DNA from: an uncultured Sphingomonas sp.
GTDB lineage: Bacteria; Pseudomonadota; Alphaproteobacteria; Sphingomonadales; Sphingomonadaceae
Reading direction: 5' to 3'
Assembly: GCF_913774285.1 (NCBI RefSeq)
Contig: NZ_CAJYHX010000019.1
Coordinates: 124,001 to 188,000, forward strand
Length of the DNA: 64,000 bases
Shown piece by piece: positions 44,455 through 53,718 of this stretch. Positions within the stretch are counted from its first letter, which is position 1; each line of letters begins with the position of its first letter. The notes under the pieces were generated by a model that did no database searches, had not been told where the DNA came from, and was given only the letters and a program-made list of their open reading frames with translations. A program made the position numbers and the translations under genes.

Positions 44455-46653
44455 ATGATCGCAGTCTTTCGCGCCATGGCCCGTCCCGCCGCTGCGGCCC
44501 CGTTCCTGGGGCTTCCAAGCCTTCACATGGGGGGCTGGTTGCGATTCCCCAAGGGACCTCCCGGCATCTGGGGGATGGTAGAACGCTGGCTGGAGGCCGA
44601 GCGCGGGCAGTTGCCCCTCTGGGTGCCGATCGCCTTTGGCGGCGGGATCGCTGGCTGGTTTCTGCTGTCCGGGCCGCAGCAATGGATTGGCTTCGTCGTC
44701 GCGGCGCTGGGTGCGGCCGGGGTCGGCGCCGTGCTTCCCGGGCGGAGCGGACGGGCGCTGCTGGTGGGCGGGCTGCTGGTTGCCGCCGGCTGCGGGGCGA
44801 TCTGGTGGCGCGCGGCGCATCTCGCCGCGCCGGTGCTGGCACGGCCGCAGGTGGCGCGCTTTGATGCCGCGGTGCTGCGTATCGAGTCGCGCCCGGCACG
44901 CGGCCTGGTGCGGCTGGTTCTCGCGCCGGTGCGCCGCGCCGATCTGCCGCCGCGGCTTCGGGTGAATGTCGACGCCGCGGCGGTGCCCGCAGGGCTAGCG
45001 GCGGGCGCACTGGTGGCGTTGCGGGCGCGGCTCGTCCCGCCACCCGGGCCATCGGTGCCCGGCGCCTATGATTTCCGGCGGGTCGCCTGGTTCGACGGGA
45101 TCGGCGCCACCGGCAAGGCGCTCGACCGGGTGACGCTGCTCCGCGCGCCGCCGCGCCGCGGGCAGGACCTGCGCGCGGCCCTCTCCGCCCATATCGAGTC
45201 GCGCCTGCCGGGTAGTGCCGGCGGCATCGCCAGCGCGCTGGCCACGGGCGACGAGGGCGCGATTTCCGAGGACGACAGCGAAGCCATGCGGCGCGCGGGG
45301 CTCGCTCACCTCCTCTCGGTAAGCGGCCTCCACGTTACCGCCGTCACCGGCGCGGCGATGCTGGTGGTCCTGCGGCTGCTGGCGCTGAGCCCGTGGCTGG
45401 CGCTGCGGGTGCGGTTGCCGCTGGTCGCGGCGGGGGCAGGGGCCCTCGCCGCGATCGGCTATACCTGGCTCACCGGCGGGCAGGTGCCGACGATCCGCTC
45501 CTGCGTCGCCGCGTTGCTGGTGCTGGTCGCGCTGAGCCTGGGGCGCGAAGCGCTGACGCTGCGGCTGGTGGCGGCGGGCGCGATGGTGGTGCTCCTCCTG
45601 TGGCCGGAGTCGATCGCTGGCCCCAGCTTCCAGCTGAGCTTCACCGCGGTCGCCGCGATCGTAGCGCTGCACGAGAGCCCGCATATGCGCCGCTGGTTCG
45701 AGGCGCGCGAAGAGGGGCTTGCCCGGCGCGTCGCGCGGGGGGCGGGATCGCTGCTGCTCACCGGCTTGGTGGTCGAGCTGGCGCTGATGCCGATCGGACT
45801 GTTCCATTTCCACAAGGGCGGGCTCTATGGCGCGATGGCGAACATTGTCGCGATCCCGCTCACGACTTTTATCGTGATGCCGCTGGAGGCACTGGCGCTG
45901 GTTGGAGACGTGGTCGGGGTTGGGGCGCCCTTTTGGTGGCTCACCGGCAAGGCGATGGCGCTGCTGCTGTGGATCGCGCACAGCGTGGCGAGCGCGCCCG
46001 GATCGGTCGCCGTGCTGCCGGTGGTGCCGGCGGCGGCCTTCGCCTTGATGGTGCTCGGCGGGTTGTGGCTCGGCCTGTGGCGGACGCGCGTGCGTATCGC
46101 TGGACTGGCGCCGCTGCTTGTAGGGGCTTCCTGGTCGCTGGCGACACCCGGCCCGGACCTGCTGGTTACCGGGGACGGGCGGCATGTCGCGCTGCGCATG
46201 GACGACGGTAGCCTGGCGCTGCTCCGCGACCGCGCTGGCGACTTCACCCGCCAGGTGCTGGGCGAGAATGGCGGGGTCGAGGCCGATGCGCTGGCGGCGC
46301 TCGCCGAACGCCCCGATGCGCGGTGCAGCCGCGACCTGTGCGTGACCGAGGTGGTACAGGGCGGCCGGCGCTGGCGCGTGGCGGCCACCCGCAGCGTCTA
46401 TCCGGTAGCGTGGCGCGAACTCGTCGCGACCTGCGCATCGAGCGACATCGTCGTCAGCGAGCGGCGGTTGCCGCGCGCCTGCCATCCCCGCTGGCTGCGG
46501 CTCGATCGGCGGGCGCTCGACAGCACCGGCGGGGTTGCGGTCACATTCGCGAGCGGCACGGTTCGCACCGTTCACACGGGCGCGCTCCAGCCATGGCTTG
46601 ACCCACCCACCGTCCAGCCCCCATTCAGCGCGGCGAAGGGAAATCGACAATGA
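44455..46653 (+). CDS. comEC: ComEC/Rec2 family DNA-uptake channel
   Basis: 732 residues from ATG 44455; ATG 44473 and ATG 44575 are also plausible and no start has a strong ribosome site. Two hydrophobic segments lead to a soluble OB-like DUF4131 part (about 115-215). The competence domain follows (about 230-520, with HLLSVSGLHVTAVTGAAM and about eight helices), then a C-terminal domain (about 560-732). The latter corresponds to the metallo-beta-lactamase-like part but lacks HxHxDH, as in many alphaproteobacterial members. It forms the inner-membrane pore for single-stranded DNA. No other competence gene is in view. Confidence 0.92.
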   Translation: MIAVFRAMARPAAAAPFLGLPSLHMGGWLRFPKGPPGIWGMVERWLEAERGQLPLWVPIAFGGGIAGWFLLSGPQQWIGFVVAALGAAGVGAVLPGRSGRALLVGGLLVAAGCGAIWWRAAHLAAPVLARPQVARFDAAVLRIESRPARGLVRLVLAPVRRADLPPRLRVNVDAAAVPAGLAAGALVALRARLVPPPGPSVPGAYDFRRVAWFDGIGATGKALDRVTLLRAPPRRGQDLRAALSAHIESRLPGSAGGIASALATGDEGAISEDDSEAMRRAGLAHLLSVSGLHVTAVTGAAMLVVLRLLALSPWLALRVRLPLVAAGAGALAAIGYTWLTGGQVPTIRSCVAALLVLVALSLGREALTLRLVAAGAMVVLLLWPESIAGPSFQLSFTAVAAIVALHESPHMRRWFEAREEGLARRVARGAGSLLLTGLVVELALMPIGLFHFHKGGLYGAMANIVAIPLTTFIVMPLEALALVGDVVGVGAPFWWLTGKAMALLLWIAHSVASAPGSVAVLPVVPAAAFALMVLGGLWLGLWRTRVRIAGLAPLLVGASWSLATPGPDLLVTGDGRHVALRMDDGSLALLRDRAGDFTRQVLGENGGVEADALAALAERPDARCSRDLCVTEVVQGGRRWRVAATRSVYPVAWRELVATCASSDIVVSERRLPRACHPRWLRLDRRALDSTGGVAVTFASGTVRTVHTGALQPWLDPPTVQPPFSAAKGNRQ

Positions 46654-47510
46654 TCCGGATTCTGCTTGCCGTCTCGGCACTTGGCCTTTCGTCCCCGGCG
46701 CTGGCACAGGGCACCGACTGGGCCAAGACCCGCGCCGAGTGGAACCAGCCCATGGCGCCGTTCCGGATCCTCGGGAACGTCCACTATGTCGGCACGGCAG
46801 GGATCTCCGCCTATCTGATTACCAGCCCGCAGGGGCACATCCTGATCGACGGCGGCATGCCCGAAAGCGCACCGCTGATCGCCGCGAACATCGAAAAGCT
46901 GGGCTTCAAGCTCACCGACGTGAAGATCCTGCTGATCAACCACGCGCATTGGGATCACGAGGGCGGATTGGCCGAGCTCAAGCGGCGCACCGGCGCGCGA
47001 CTGCTGGCGAGCGCGGCCGACACGCCGGCGCTGGAGGCCGGCAAATCCGACTATCGCCCGGACATCGGCATCGCGGCGCCGCCGGTGAAGGTCGACGGTC
47101 AGCTGAAGGACGGCGAGGAGATCCGGCTGGGCACCAACACGCTGGTCGCGCATCTGACGCCGGGGCACACCAAGGGCTGCACCAGCTTCACCATGCAGGT
47201 GCCCTCGGGCGGGGACAGCCTGACGGTGCTGTTCGCCTGCAGCCTCAGCGTCGCCGATCAGCCGCTGACGCCGGGCCATGGCTATGACGCCGCACCCGCC
47301 GACTTCCGCGCCACCTTTGCCAAGCTGCGCGCGACCCAGGCGGACGTGTTCCTCAGCTTCCACGCCGAGCAGTTCGACCTGGCCGCCAAGCGCGCCAAGC
47401 AGGTGGCGGGCGATGCCGAGGCGTTCGTCGATCCGGGGGAATTGGCGCGTCGGTTGGACGCAGCGCAGAAGGCGTTCGAGGCTGCGGCAAAGGCCGGGGG
47501 GGCGAACTAG
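46650..47510 (+). CDS. Subclass B3 metallo-beta-lactamase
   Basis: 286 residues from ATG 46650, with AAGGGA upstream; the ATG overlaps the comEC stop (ATGA). The signal peptide is about 1-19 (SSPALAQ). Zinc ligands fit subclass B3: HAHWDH (H98, H100, D102, H103), H173 in PGHTKGC and H238 in FLSFHAEQF. There is no cysteine ligand as in B1/B2. B3 enzymes hydrolyse penicillins, cephalosporins and carbapenems in the periplasm, but environmental members may have other activities, so resistance should not be assumed. Coupling with comEC is unusual and might be only transcriptional. Confidence 0.92.
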   Translation: MIRILLAVSALGLSSPALAQGTDWAKTRAEWNQPMAPFRILGNVHYVGTAGISAYLITSPQGHILIDGGMPESAPLIAANIEKLGFKLTDVKILLINHAHWDHEGGLAELKRRTGARLLASAADTPALEAGKSDYRPDIGIAAPPVKVDGQLKDGEEIRLGTNTLVAHLTPGHTKGCTSFTMQVPSGGDSLTVLFACSLSVADQPLTPGHGYDAAPADFRATFAKLRATQADVFLSFHAEQFDLAAKRAKQVAGDAEAFVDPGELARRLDAAQKAFEAAAKAGGAN

Positions 47511-48120
47511 GGCGTCGACGTCTGTGCCGGTTGCCATCATCGGGATGCGGTGCGGCGGCCCAGCGATCTGGTCGGCAGGGCGCTTGTCCGCAGGGGCTGC
47601 GCGGACACTCGCGCACCGGCAAGGCGGTGGCGGGGCGCTCAGGCCGTACCACGCAGGAGGTGTCGTCCGGCACGCGGCGACCATAGCCGCGTGGGACGTC
47701 GCGCTGCTTGTCGAGCAGCAGTAGCACGATCGCGCGCCATTCGATCCGGCGCGATCATGGCCGCTCCTGCCGAAGCGGTGTCGAGTCTGGCCGAACTAGG
47801 GATAGGCTTGTGTTCGCCTGCATCCTCGGTCGCTTGCTGCAAATCGACAACGCTCTTCTGCCCGACCGGCAAGGGTGGTTGTCGGATGCGCGCGTGCCCT
47901 CAGCGCCCCGATCGAATCCCTCAGGCGCAGGTCAGGCGGTTATGGCAGGATGGGGCGAGGCCGAGGGTATATGCGCAGGCGGCCCCGGTCCCACCCGTTG
48001 ACAACGCTACCACGCGAACCGGCAAAGAACGCCGCATTGTCACGCGCTCGCCCGTCGACGGCGCTGCCCCTCTTGCGAGGGCATGGGAACCCAGCCGCGC
48101 ACCCTCTCTGCCTGCACGAT
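47511..48120. other. About 610 bases with no supported gene
   Basis: The region lies between the convergent B3 lactamase and the secreted unknown gene. Several frames stay open because of GC content (for example 47550-48170 plus, 47639-47872 minus) but none has a ribosome site, domain or consistent codon use. GATCGCGC and GCGCGATC at about 47728-47756 can form a hairpin. It may hold a decayed gene. Confidence 0.5.
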
Positions 48121-49089
48121 CTAGGGCGCCTGCCTGGAAACTTGCGCCTGCTCCTCGGACTTCGCCTTGACGATGCTCCGCGTGATCCGACCTTGCGTGA
48201 TGCCCGCGAATTCCGTGTCGCGCTGGGCATAGAGGCCCCGCAGATAGCCGCGGTCGAAGGCCGTCATTTCCACCGGTGCGGGACCGGAACCTGCATCGAA
48301 CAGCGAGAGAATGGTTTCGGGGCTGCCCGCGCGCGGTGGGTGCACCCCACCGAGCGCCCGCATCGCGACATAATCGCCAATCTGGCTGGGCGCCTTGCCG
48401 ACGACGGCAGCGCGCTCGATCAACACGATGGCGGCTAGCGTGTCGCGGCGGATGGAAGGCGCGATTCGCGTTGCGATCGGGATCCTCAAAATCCCGTCGG
48501 GACCGATGGGTTGCCCGTCCGCGCCGCGAACCTCGCTGTTGCTCCATGCTCGCACCGGTCCCGGTTCGCGCACGATCTCCCGGATTTCGCTGGGCGAGCG
48601 ATCCCCGAAGACCCACCATTTGCGCCGGACCAACGCGGCGACCTGGTCGCCAACGCCGTCGACGAACAGCACATACACGTTTGGCGTGCAGCGATCACCG
48701 GCGAGCTTCAGCCCGGCCAGTTCGGCGTCCAGTGCCAGCCGATAGCCGATATGCTCTAGCGTTCGCCGGGGAAGCCCGGCGGTTCCGAAGCAGACGGAGA
48801 CGTTGAAGCGCGGCAGCGGCCCATCCGACACATAGGGGGTGATCGCGCGGGACAGCGACTTGATCGCTTCCTTGGGCGGAAGCGGCCGTCCGGTAACGAT
48901 GATCGGGTCCGCGGAGGGTCCCGCGGCGTGCGTGACGACGGCGCCCGATGCGGGAGCGCTCTGCGGTGCGGTGGGCGCCTGTTGTACGGTAGCAGTCCGT
49001 TCAGCAGGAGAACGCTGCTGTGCGGCGGCTGTACCGCAGGCCAACAGGTCCACCGCCACCGCGATCATCGCCCAACGAACCGAATCCAT
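48121..49089 (-). CDS. Secreted protein of unknown function
   Basis: 322 residues from ATG 49089, preceded by GGAGGGCGCG; the ORF track adds 13 codons. Signal peptide about 1-24 (cleavage near TAAAQQ). An Ala/Pro/Thr/Gln-rich linker (about 25-60) is followed by DPIIVTGRPLPPKEAIKSL. The last 230 residues are a globular region with two cysteines (SVCFGTAGL and GDRCTPNVY). The IIVTG-type start is frequent in sphingomonad secreted proteins of unknown role. It lies in the block between comEC/lactamase and lexA, convergent with the former. I cannot name a function. Confidence 0.75.
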   Translation of the reverse strand: MDSVRWAMIAVAVDLLACGTAAAQQRSPAERTATVQQAPTAPQSAPASGAVVTHAAGPSADPIIVTGRPLPPKEAIKSLSRAITPYVSDGPLPRFNVSVCFGTAGLPRRTLEHIGYRLALDAELAGLKLAGDRCTPNVYVLFVDGVGDQVAALVRRKWWVFGDRSPSEIREIVREPGPVRAWSNSEVRGADGQPIGPDGILRIPIATRIAPSIRRDTLAAIVLIERAAVVGKAPSQIGDYVAMRALGGVHPPRAGSPETILSLFDAGSGPAPVEMTAFDRGYLRGLYAQRDTEFAGITQGRITRSIVKAKSEEQAQVSRQAP

Positions 49090-49249
49090 CGCGCCGCCCT
49101 CCAGCAATTTCGCCCGAAGACATGCCACAATTTGCGGCGGCTATGAACAAGATTGCATTGGCACCAAGATACGTGCAGGCTTCAGCCAAGATTAGAAACG
49201 GCAGGGCGGGCCGCTGATGCGATCTCCGCCCCTAGACGCACACCGGAGA

Positions 49250-49927
49250 TCAGTAGCGCCGAAGCAGTCCCGCCAATCGCCCCTGTACGCGCACCTGATC
49301 CGGGCGGTAGCGTTGCGGTGTATAATCACGGTTCGCCGGATCGAGCCGGACCATTGCGCCTTCCTTGCGGAAATACTTCAGCGTCGCCTCGGCATCGTCG
49401 ATCAGCGCGACGACGATCTCGCCGTCCCGCGCGGTCTCGGTGCGGCGGATCAGCGCATAGTCGCCGTCTAGGATGCCCGCCTCGACCATCGAGTCACCCG
49501 CCACTTCGAGCGCATAATGTTCTCCAGCGCCGAGCAACGCGGCGGGGACCGGGAGCATGGTCGAGCCTTCGAGCGCCTCGATCGGCGTACCCGCGGCGAT
49601 GCGGCCGTGCAGCGGGATCTCCACCACGTCGTTGGCCGGGGTGGGGAGCGCGGCCGGGGCGGCGGTGGTGCTCGCCGACTTGGGCGCCTTGGCCGCCGGC
49701 TTGCGCTCGCCGCGTTCGGGCATGCGCAGCACCTCCAGCGCGCGGGCGCGGTTGGGCAGGCGGCGGATGAACTCGCGTTCCTCCAGCGCGCTGATCAGGC
49801 GGTGCACGCCCGACTTCGACTTGAGATCAAGCGCCTCCTTCATTTCCTCGAACGAGGGCGATACGCCCGTCTCGGCAAGACGGTCGGAAATGAAGCAGAT
49901 CAGCTCGTGCTGCTTGCGCGTGAGCAT
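49250..49927 (-). CDS. lexA: LexA SOS repressor
   Basis: 225 residues from ATG 49927 ([12 protein letters not shown]); the ORF track runs 37 codons too far upstream through the operator. Winged helix-turn-helix at about 1-68. A long Ala/Pro linker follows, with the cleavage site A112-G113 (RIAAGTP). The S24-type catalytic pair is Ser146 (GDSMVEAG) and Lys184 (ATLKYF). It represses DNA damage genes and self-cleaves with RecA filaments. A GTTC-N7-GTTC SOS box lies just upstream between it and moeA, so it should be autoregulated. The order moeA-lexA is conserved in alphaproteobacteria. Confidence 0.97.
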   Translation of the reverse strand: MLTRKQHELICFISDRLAETGVSPSFEEMKEALDLKSKSGVHRLISALEEREFIRRLPNRARALEVLRMPERGERKPAAKAPKSASTTAAPAALPTPANDVVEIPLHGRIAAGTPIEALEGSTMLPVPAALLGAGEHYALEVAGDSMVEAGILDGDYALIRRTETARDGEIVVALIDDAEATLKYFRKEGAMVRLDPANRDYTPQRYRPDQVRVQGRLAGLLRRY

Positions 49928-49945
49928 CCAATCCTCCGGGGTCCA

Positions 49946-49960
49946 GAACAGACTGGGAAC
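49946..49960 (-). promoter_or_regulatory. LexA operator (SOS box) of lexA
   Basis: On the plus strand GAAC-agactgg-GAAC, i.e. GTTC-N7-GTTC on the lexA strand, the alphaproteobacterial SOS box. It ends 19 bases before the lexA ATG, in the 58-base gap after moeA, which fits autorepression of a promoter between the two genes. Confidence 0.85.
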
Positions 49961-49985
49961 GTTTATGCAATGTTCCGAGGCGCTG

Positions 49986-51167
49986 TCAAGCGATGTCGAG
50001 GATTTCCACCGAGTCGGAGCTATTTGCGGCTGGCGCATGGGGCGGACGCACGATCAGGCAGGTGCTGCGGGCGAGCGTGCGGAGCATCGAGCTGTCCTGG
50101 ATTGCCGAGGCATGGACGCGCCCGTCGATCAGTGCGGCGCGCAGGTAATCGGTGCGCGGACCATTGGCCGGGAGCGGCTCGCCGAGGATCGCGGTGCGCC
50201 CCTGCGGGAACGGATCGGCGGCGCCGGAACGGTGCGCGATCAAGGGCTTGGCGAAGAGCAGCGCGGTGACGAACACCGATACCGGATTGCCCGGCAGGCC
50301 CAGTACGACCATGTCGCCGCGCTTGCCGGCCATCATCGGCTTGCCCGGGCGGAGCGCGATCCGCCAGAAGTCGATGGTCGCGCCGGCGGCTTCCAGTGCG
50401 GGCCGGACCAGGTCGTGATCGCCCACCGAGGCACCGCCGCTCGTGATCAGCAGGTCGGCCTCGACGGTGGCGAAGGCGTGGGTGAGGGCGCCCAGATCGT
50501 CGGGCAGGATGCCGAGATCGACGATCTCGACCGGCAGATCGGCGAGCTGCGCGGCGAGCATGGTGCGGTTCGATTCGGGCAGCTGGGCGGGCCCCACAGG
50601 CGCGCCCGGTGCGACCAGCTCGTCGCCGGTTGCGGCGATCGCGACGCGGACCTTGCGCCGGACGGGCAGGGTGGCATGGCCGCCGATCGCCGCCAGCGCG
50701 ATCCGGGCGGGGGTGAGCCGCTCGCCCGCCGCTATCAGCGCGTCGCCCTGCGCGAAGTCGAGCCCGCGGCGGCGGGTGTTGCGACCCAGATAGGGCGGGC
50801 CCTCGCCATCTAGGCGCAACTGCTCGCCGTCGCGCGCTGCCTCTTCCTGGACGAGCACCGTGTCCGCGCCCGCGGGCATCGGCGCGCCGGTGAAGATCCG
50901 CACCGCTTCTCCCGGCGCGACCGTGCCTGCGAAGCCCGAGCCCGCCGCACTCTCGCCGATCACGGCCCAAGGTCCGGGCAGGTCGGCGAAGCGGATCGCA
51001 TAGCCGTCCATCGCCGAGAGGTCGGTCTCGGGCTGGGTGCGGCGCGCGATCACCGGCTCGGCGGCCCAGCGGCCGACGGCGTCCGCCAAGGGGACCGTCT
51101 CGAGGGGCGTGGGGCCGGCAAGAGCGAGCAGCCGCGCTTGGGCCTCGGCAATGGGAAGAAGTGCCAT
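49986..51167 (-). CDS. moeA: Molybdopterin molybdenumtransferase MoeA
   Basis: 393 residues from ATG 51167; the long ORF-track frame adds antisense-type sequence upstream. Conserved MoeA blocks are visible: [10 protein letters not shown] (about 50-59), [19 protein letters not shown] (about 90-108), [11 protein letters not shown] (about 176-186), [12 protein letters not shown] (about 243-254) and GLPGNPVS (about 292-299). MoeA inserts molybdate into adenylated molybdopterin in the cytoplasm. It lies between a PilZ gene and lexA on the same strand. MoaA, which starts this pathway, is encoded elsewhere in the window with nadK. Confidence 0.97.
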   Translation of the reverse strand: MALLPIAEAQARLLALAGPTPLETVPLADAVGRWAAEPVIARRTQPETDLSAMDGYAIRFADLPGPWAVIGESAAGSGFAGTVAPGEAVRIFTGAPMPAGADTVLVQEEAARDGEQLRLDGEGPPYLGRNTRRRGLDFAQGDALIAAGERLTPARIALAAIGGHATLPVRRKVRVAIAATGDELVAPGAPVGPAQLPESNRTMLAAQLADLPVEIVDLGILPDDLGALTHAFATVEADLLITSGGASVGDHDLVRPALEAAGATIDFWRIALRPGKPMMAGKRGDMVVLGLPGNPVSVFVTALLFAKPLIAHRSGAADPFPQGRTAILGEPLPANGPRTDYLRAALIDGRVHASAIQDSSMLRTLARSTCLIVRPPHAPAANSSDSVEILDIA

Positions 51168-51208
51168 CTCGTCCGATTGAGCGCGGCGGCGCGGCGATGC
51201 AAGCGGCT

Positions 51209-52180
51209 TCAGCCGGTGCGGCGGCTCGCGGTGAGCAGGCGCAGGTCGCTGTCGCGCAGCGGCATGCGGAATTCGGCGAGCGTCCGGCCGTGCCGCGCCC
51301 GCAGCACCCGTGCCGGACCGCCGCCGATCTCCGGGAGCGCCACCCATAATGCCGCCCCCGGCGCAAAGGCCTGGCGCGCCTCGAACTCGACCTGCTGAGC
51401 GGTGAGCGCATGGATCCGGCAGTTCCACCAGCCCACGCCCTCCCGCACCCGGCCGGGAAGGTCGAGCCGGAGCGCCAGCTTGTCCTGCAGCAGCCCGTCT
51501 GCATCGCTCCCGCCGGCCTGGGGGGCGGGGGCCTGCTGGATGCCGCGCAGCCAGGGGAACAAAGTCTGCCAGCCCAGCTCCTCGGCGAAGAAGATGCCGG
51601 CGGTCTCGCCCGCGATCCAGCGCACCGTGCCTTCCAGCGGACGCAGTCCGTCGAACGTCAGCTGCACCGCCTCGTCGACGGCGAGCCCGCGCGCCTCGAC
51701 GCCGACGCCGCCTTGCGAGATGTCGCGGGTGCGGAGCTGCTCGACGTCGCCGCCGCGATGCACGCCGACGGTGTGGCGCAGCTCGATGCGCGGCAGGCGG
51801 CGGCGCTCGGCGGTGGCGCGGGCGAGGTTGCGCGCGACCATCCCCAGCACGTCCACCGGCGCGTCGAAGGCGAGTCCCGCCTCGTTGCCGTCGGACCAGA
51901 GCGTGCGGCCGATCAGCGGCTCGGCAGACCCGAGGTGCAGCCGGATCGGCATCGCCTCGGCCAGCGCGCGCTCGACGCGCAGACGGGCGCCGGCGCGGCC
52001 GATCCAGTGGATGCCGCAGTCGAGCAGTTCGCCATCCCAGGCGAGTTGGCCTGCATCGAGCCCGTCCGCCGCCGCGGCGCTGGGCGCGCGCGGTGCAGGC
52101 AGGTCGTGCGTCAGGCTGAAGATCGTCGCGGACGTTCGCCCCGAATCCATGCTGTCGTTCCGTCCCAAGGAGGACAGCAT
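51209..52180 (-). CDS. PilZ domain protein, multi-domain
   Basis: 323 residues without signal or membrane segment. A central PilZ domain (about 128-215) has RRRLPRIELRH near its start and DISQGGVGVEA, the (D/N)xSxxG motif. The regions of about 40-120 (LDCGIHWIGRAGARLRV) and about 235-320 resemble further PilZ-like barrels without clear motifs. It probably senses c-di-GMP in the cytoplasm. The start ATG 52180 lacks a strong ribosome site, and ATG 52150 is an alternative. It is 41 bases upstream of moeA on the same strand, though the functions appear unrelated. Confidence 0.82.
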   Translation of the reverse strand: MLSSLGRNDSMDSGRTSATIFSLTHDLPAPRAPSAAAADGLDAGQLAWDGELLDCGIHWIGRAGARLRVERALAEAMPIRLHLGSAEPLIGRTLWSDGNEAGLAFDAPVDVLGMVARNLARATAERRRLPRIELRHTVGVHRGGDVEQLRTRDISQGGVGVEARGLAVDEAVQLTFDGLRPLEGTVRWIAGETAGIFFAEELGWQTLFPWLRGIQQAPAPQAGGSDADGLLQDKLALRLDLPGRVREGVGWWNCRIHALTAQQVEFEARQAFAPGAALWVALPEIGGGPARVLRARHGRTLAEFRMPLRDSDLRLLTASRRTG

Positions 52181-52241
52181 GCAGGCCGGGCACTGAAACC
52201 GCGGTTAAGCGGCAGGGTTGCGAAAAGCCTAACGCCGGGCG

Positions 52242-53657
52242 TCAGGCGTCGCGCAGCCCCACGCCCATCGCGGCGCGCGCCTGCTCGGATTCCGAGGAGA
52301 CTACCGGATAGGCGCAATAGTCCGCCGCATAATAGGCGCTGGGCCGGTGGTTGCCCGACCAGCCGACGCCGCCGAACGGGGCCGCCGAGGAGGCGCCGTT
52401 GGTCGGCTTGTTCCAGTTGACGATGCCGGCGCGGATGTTGGCCCAGAACTGGTCGTAGAGCCGCGGATCCTGGCTCACCAGGCTGGCGGATAGGCCGTAG
52501 CGGGTATCGTTGGCCTCGGCGATCGCGTCCTCGAAGCTCGTCTTGCGGAACACCTGGAGGATCGGGCCGAACAGCTCGACATCCACCTTTTCGCGCGCCT
52601 CGGTCATGTCGACCACGCCGGGGGTGAGGAAGGGGCGGTTCTCGATCAGCCGCTCCATGTGGCGCAGCGGACGGCCGCCCATGGTGGAGAGCGTGAGAAA
52701 GCTCTCGGTCAGCATGTCGGCGGTGTTGTTGTCGATTACGGGGCCCATGAAGGGCTGGGGATCGGCATGCGGTTCGCCGATGATCAGCCGGCCGATCAGC
52801 TTGTTGAGCTCGGCCATCAGCGGCTCGAACAATTTCTCGTCGACGATCAGCCGGCGCGCGGCGGTGCAGCGCTGGCCGGCGGTGGTGAAGGCGGACTGCA
52901 CCACCAGCACCGCGGCCGAATAGAGGTCCGGCGTATTCCACACGAGGATCGGGTTGTTGCCGCCCATCTCCAGCGCGAGGATCTTTTCGGGCCGCGCCGC
53001 GAACTGGCGGTTGAGCGCGATGCCGGTGTTGGCCGAGCCGGTGAAGAGGAGCCCGTCGATATCCGGGTGACTGGCCAGCGCCTTGCCCTGGTCGGGCCCG
53101 CCGATCAGCAGGCGGATACAGCCTTCGGGAATACCGGCGGCGTGGAAGCACTCGACGAGGAAGGCGCCGCTGGCGGGCGTCTTTTCCGATGGCTTGAACA
53201 CCACCGCGTTGCCGGCGAGCAGCGCGGGGACGATATGGCCGTTGGGCAGATGCGCCGGAAAGTTATAGGGGCCCAGCACCGCGAGCACGCCATGCGGCTT
53301 GTGGCGTAGCGCCAGCCGCGTGTTCATCGGCGCTTCGATCCGGCGCTGGCCGGTCCGCTCCGAATAGCTGGTGACCGAGATGTCGACCTTGGCGATCACC
53401 GTCTCGACCTCGGTGCGCGCTTCCCACAGCGGCTTGCCGGCCTCGCGGGCGAGCAGATCGGTAAAGGCATCGGCACGCTGCCGCACGACATTGGCGAAGC
53501 GGCGCAGCGCCTCGATCCGCACGGCGAGCGGGCGCGCCGCCCAGGCGGCCCAGCTGGCGCGGGCGATGGCAACTTCGGTGTCCGCATCCCCGATCGGGTG
53601 GCGCCATAGCACGGCGCCGGTTGCGGGTTCGGTCGAAAGGAGTTCCTGGTCCGGCAT
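52242..53657 (-). CDS. astD: Succinylglutamate-semialdehyde dehydrogenase
   Basis: 471 residues with AGAAGG a few bases before the start. The aldehyde dehydrogenase catalytic cysteine is in TAGQRCTAAR (about 275) and the general base glutamate in LEMGGNNP (about 241). YNFPAHLPNGHIVPALLAGN (about 131-150) and the NWNKPTNGASSAAPFGG end are typical of AstD rather than other ALDHs. It oxidises N-succinylglutamate semialdehyde with NAD in arginine catabolism by the AST pathway. No astA, astB or astC is in the window, so the other genes must be elsewhere or the enzyme has another job. Confidence 0.93.
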   Translation of the reverse strand: MPDQELLSTEPATGAVLWRHPIGDADTEVAIARASWAAWAARPLAVRIEALRRFANVVRQRADAFTDLLAREAGKPLWEARTEVETVIAKVDISVTSYSERTGQRRIEAPMNTRLALRHKPHGVLAVLGPYNFPAHLPNGHIVPALLAGNAVVFKPSEKTPASGAFLVECFHAAGIPEGCIRLLIGGPDQGKALASHPDIDGLLFTGSANTGIALNRQFAARPEKILALEMGGNNPILVWNTPDLYSAAVLVVQSAFTTAGQRCTAARRLIVDEKLFEPLMAELNKLIGRLIIGEPHADPQPFMGPVIDNNTADMLTESFLTLSTMGGRPLRHMERLIENRPFLTPGVVDMTEAREKVDVELFGPILQVFRKTSFEDAIAEANDTRYGLSASLVSQDPRLYDQFWANIRAGIVNWNKPTNGASSAAPFGGVGWSGNHRPSAYYAADYCAYPVVSSESEQARAAMGVGLRDA

Positions 53658-53718
53658 GGGCCTTCTGGTTTTCTGGTTCGTTGCCCCTGTTACGATCGCT
53701 TTGCCCGATTTCGCGGCG

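Noticed and set aside
47550-48170. 206-residue plus-strand frame between lactamase and secreted unknown gene
   Set aside because: No ribosome site, erratic codon use, and it runs into the end of a real gene on the other strand.
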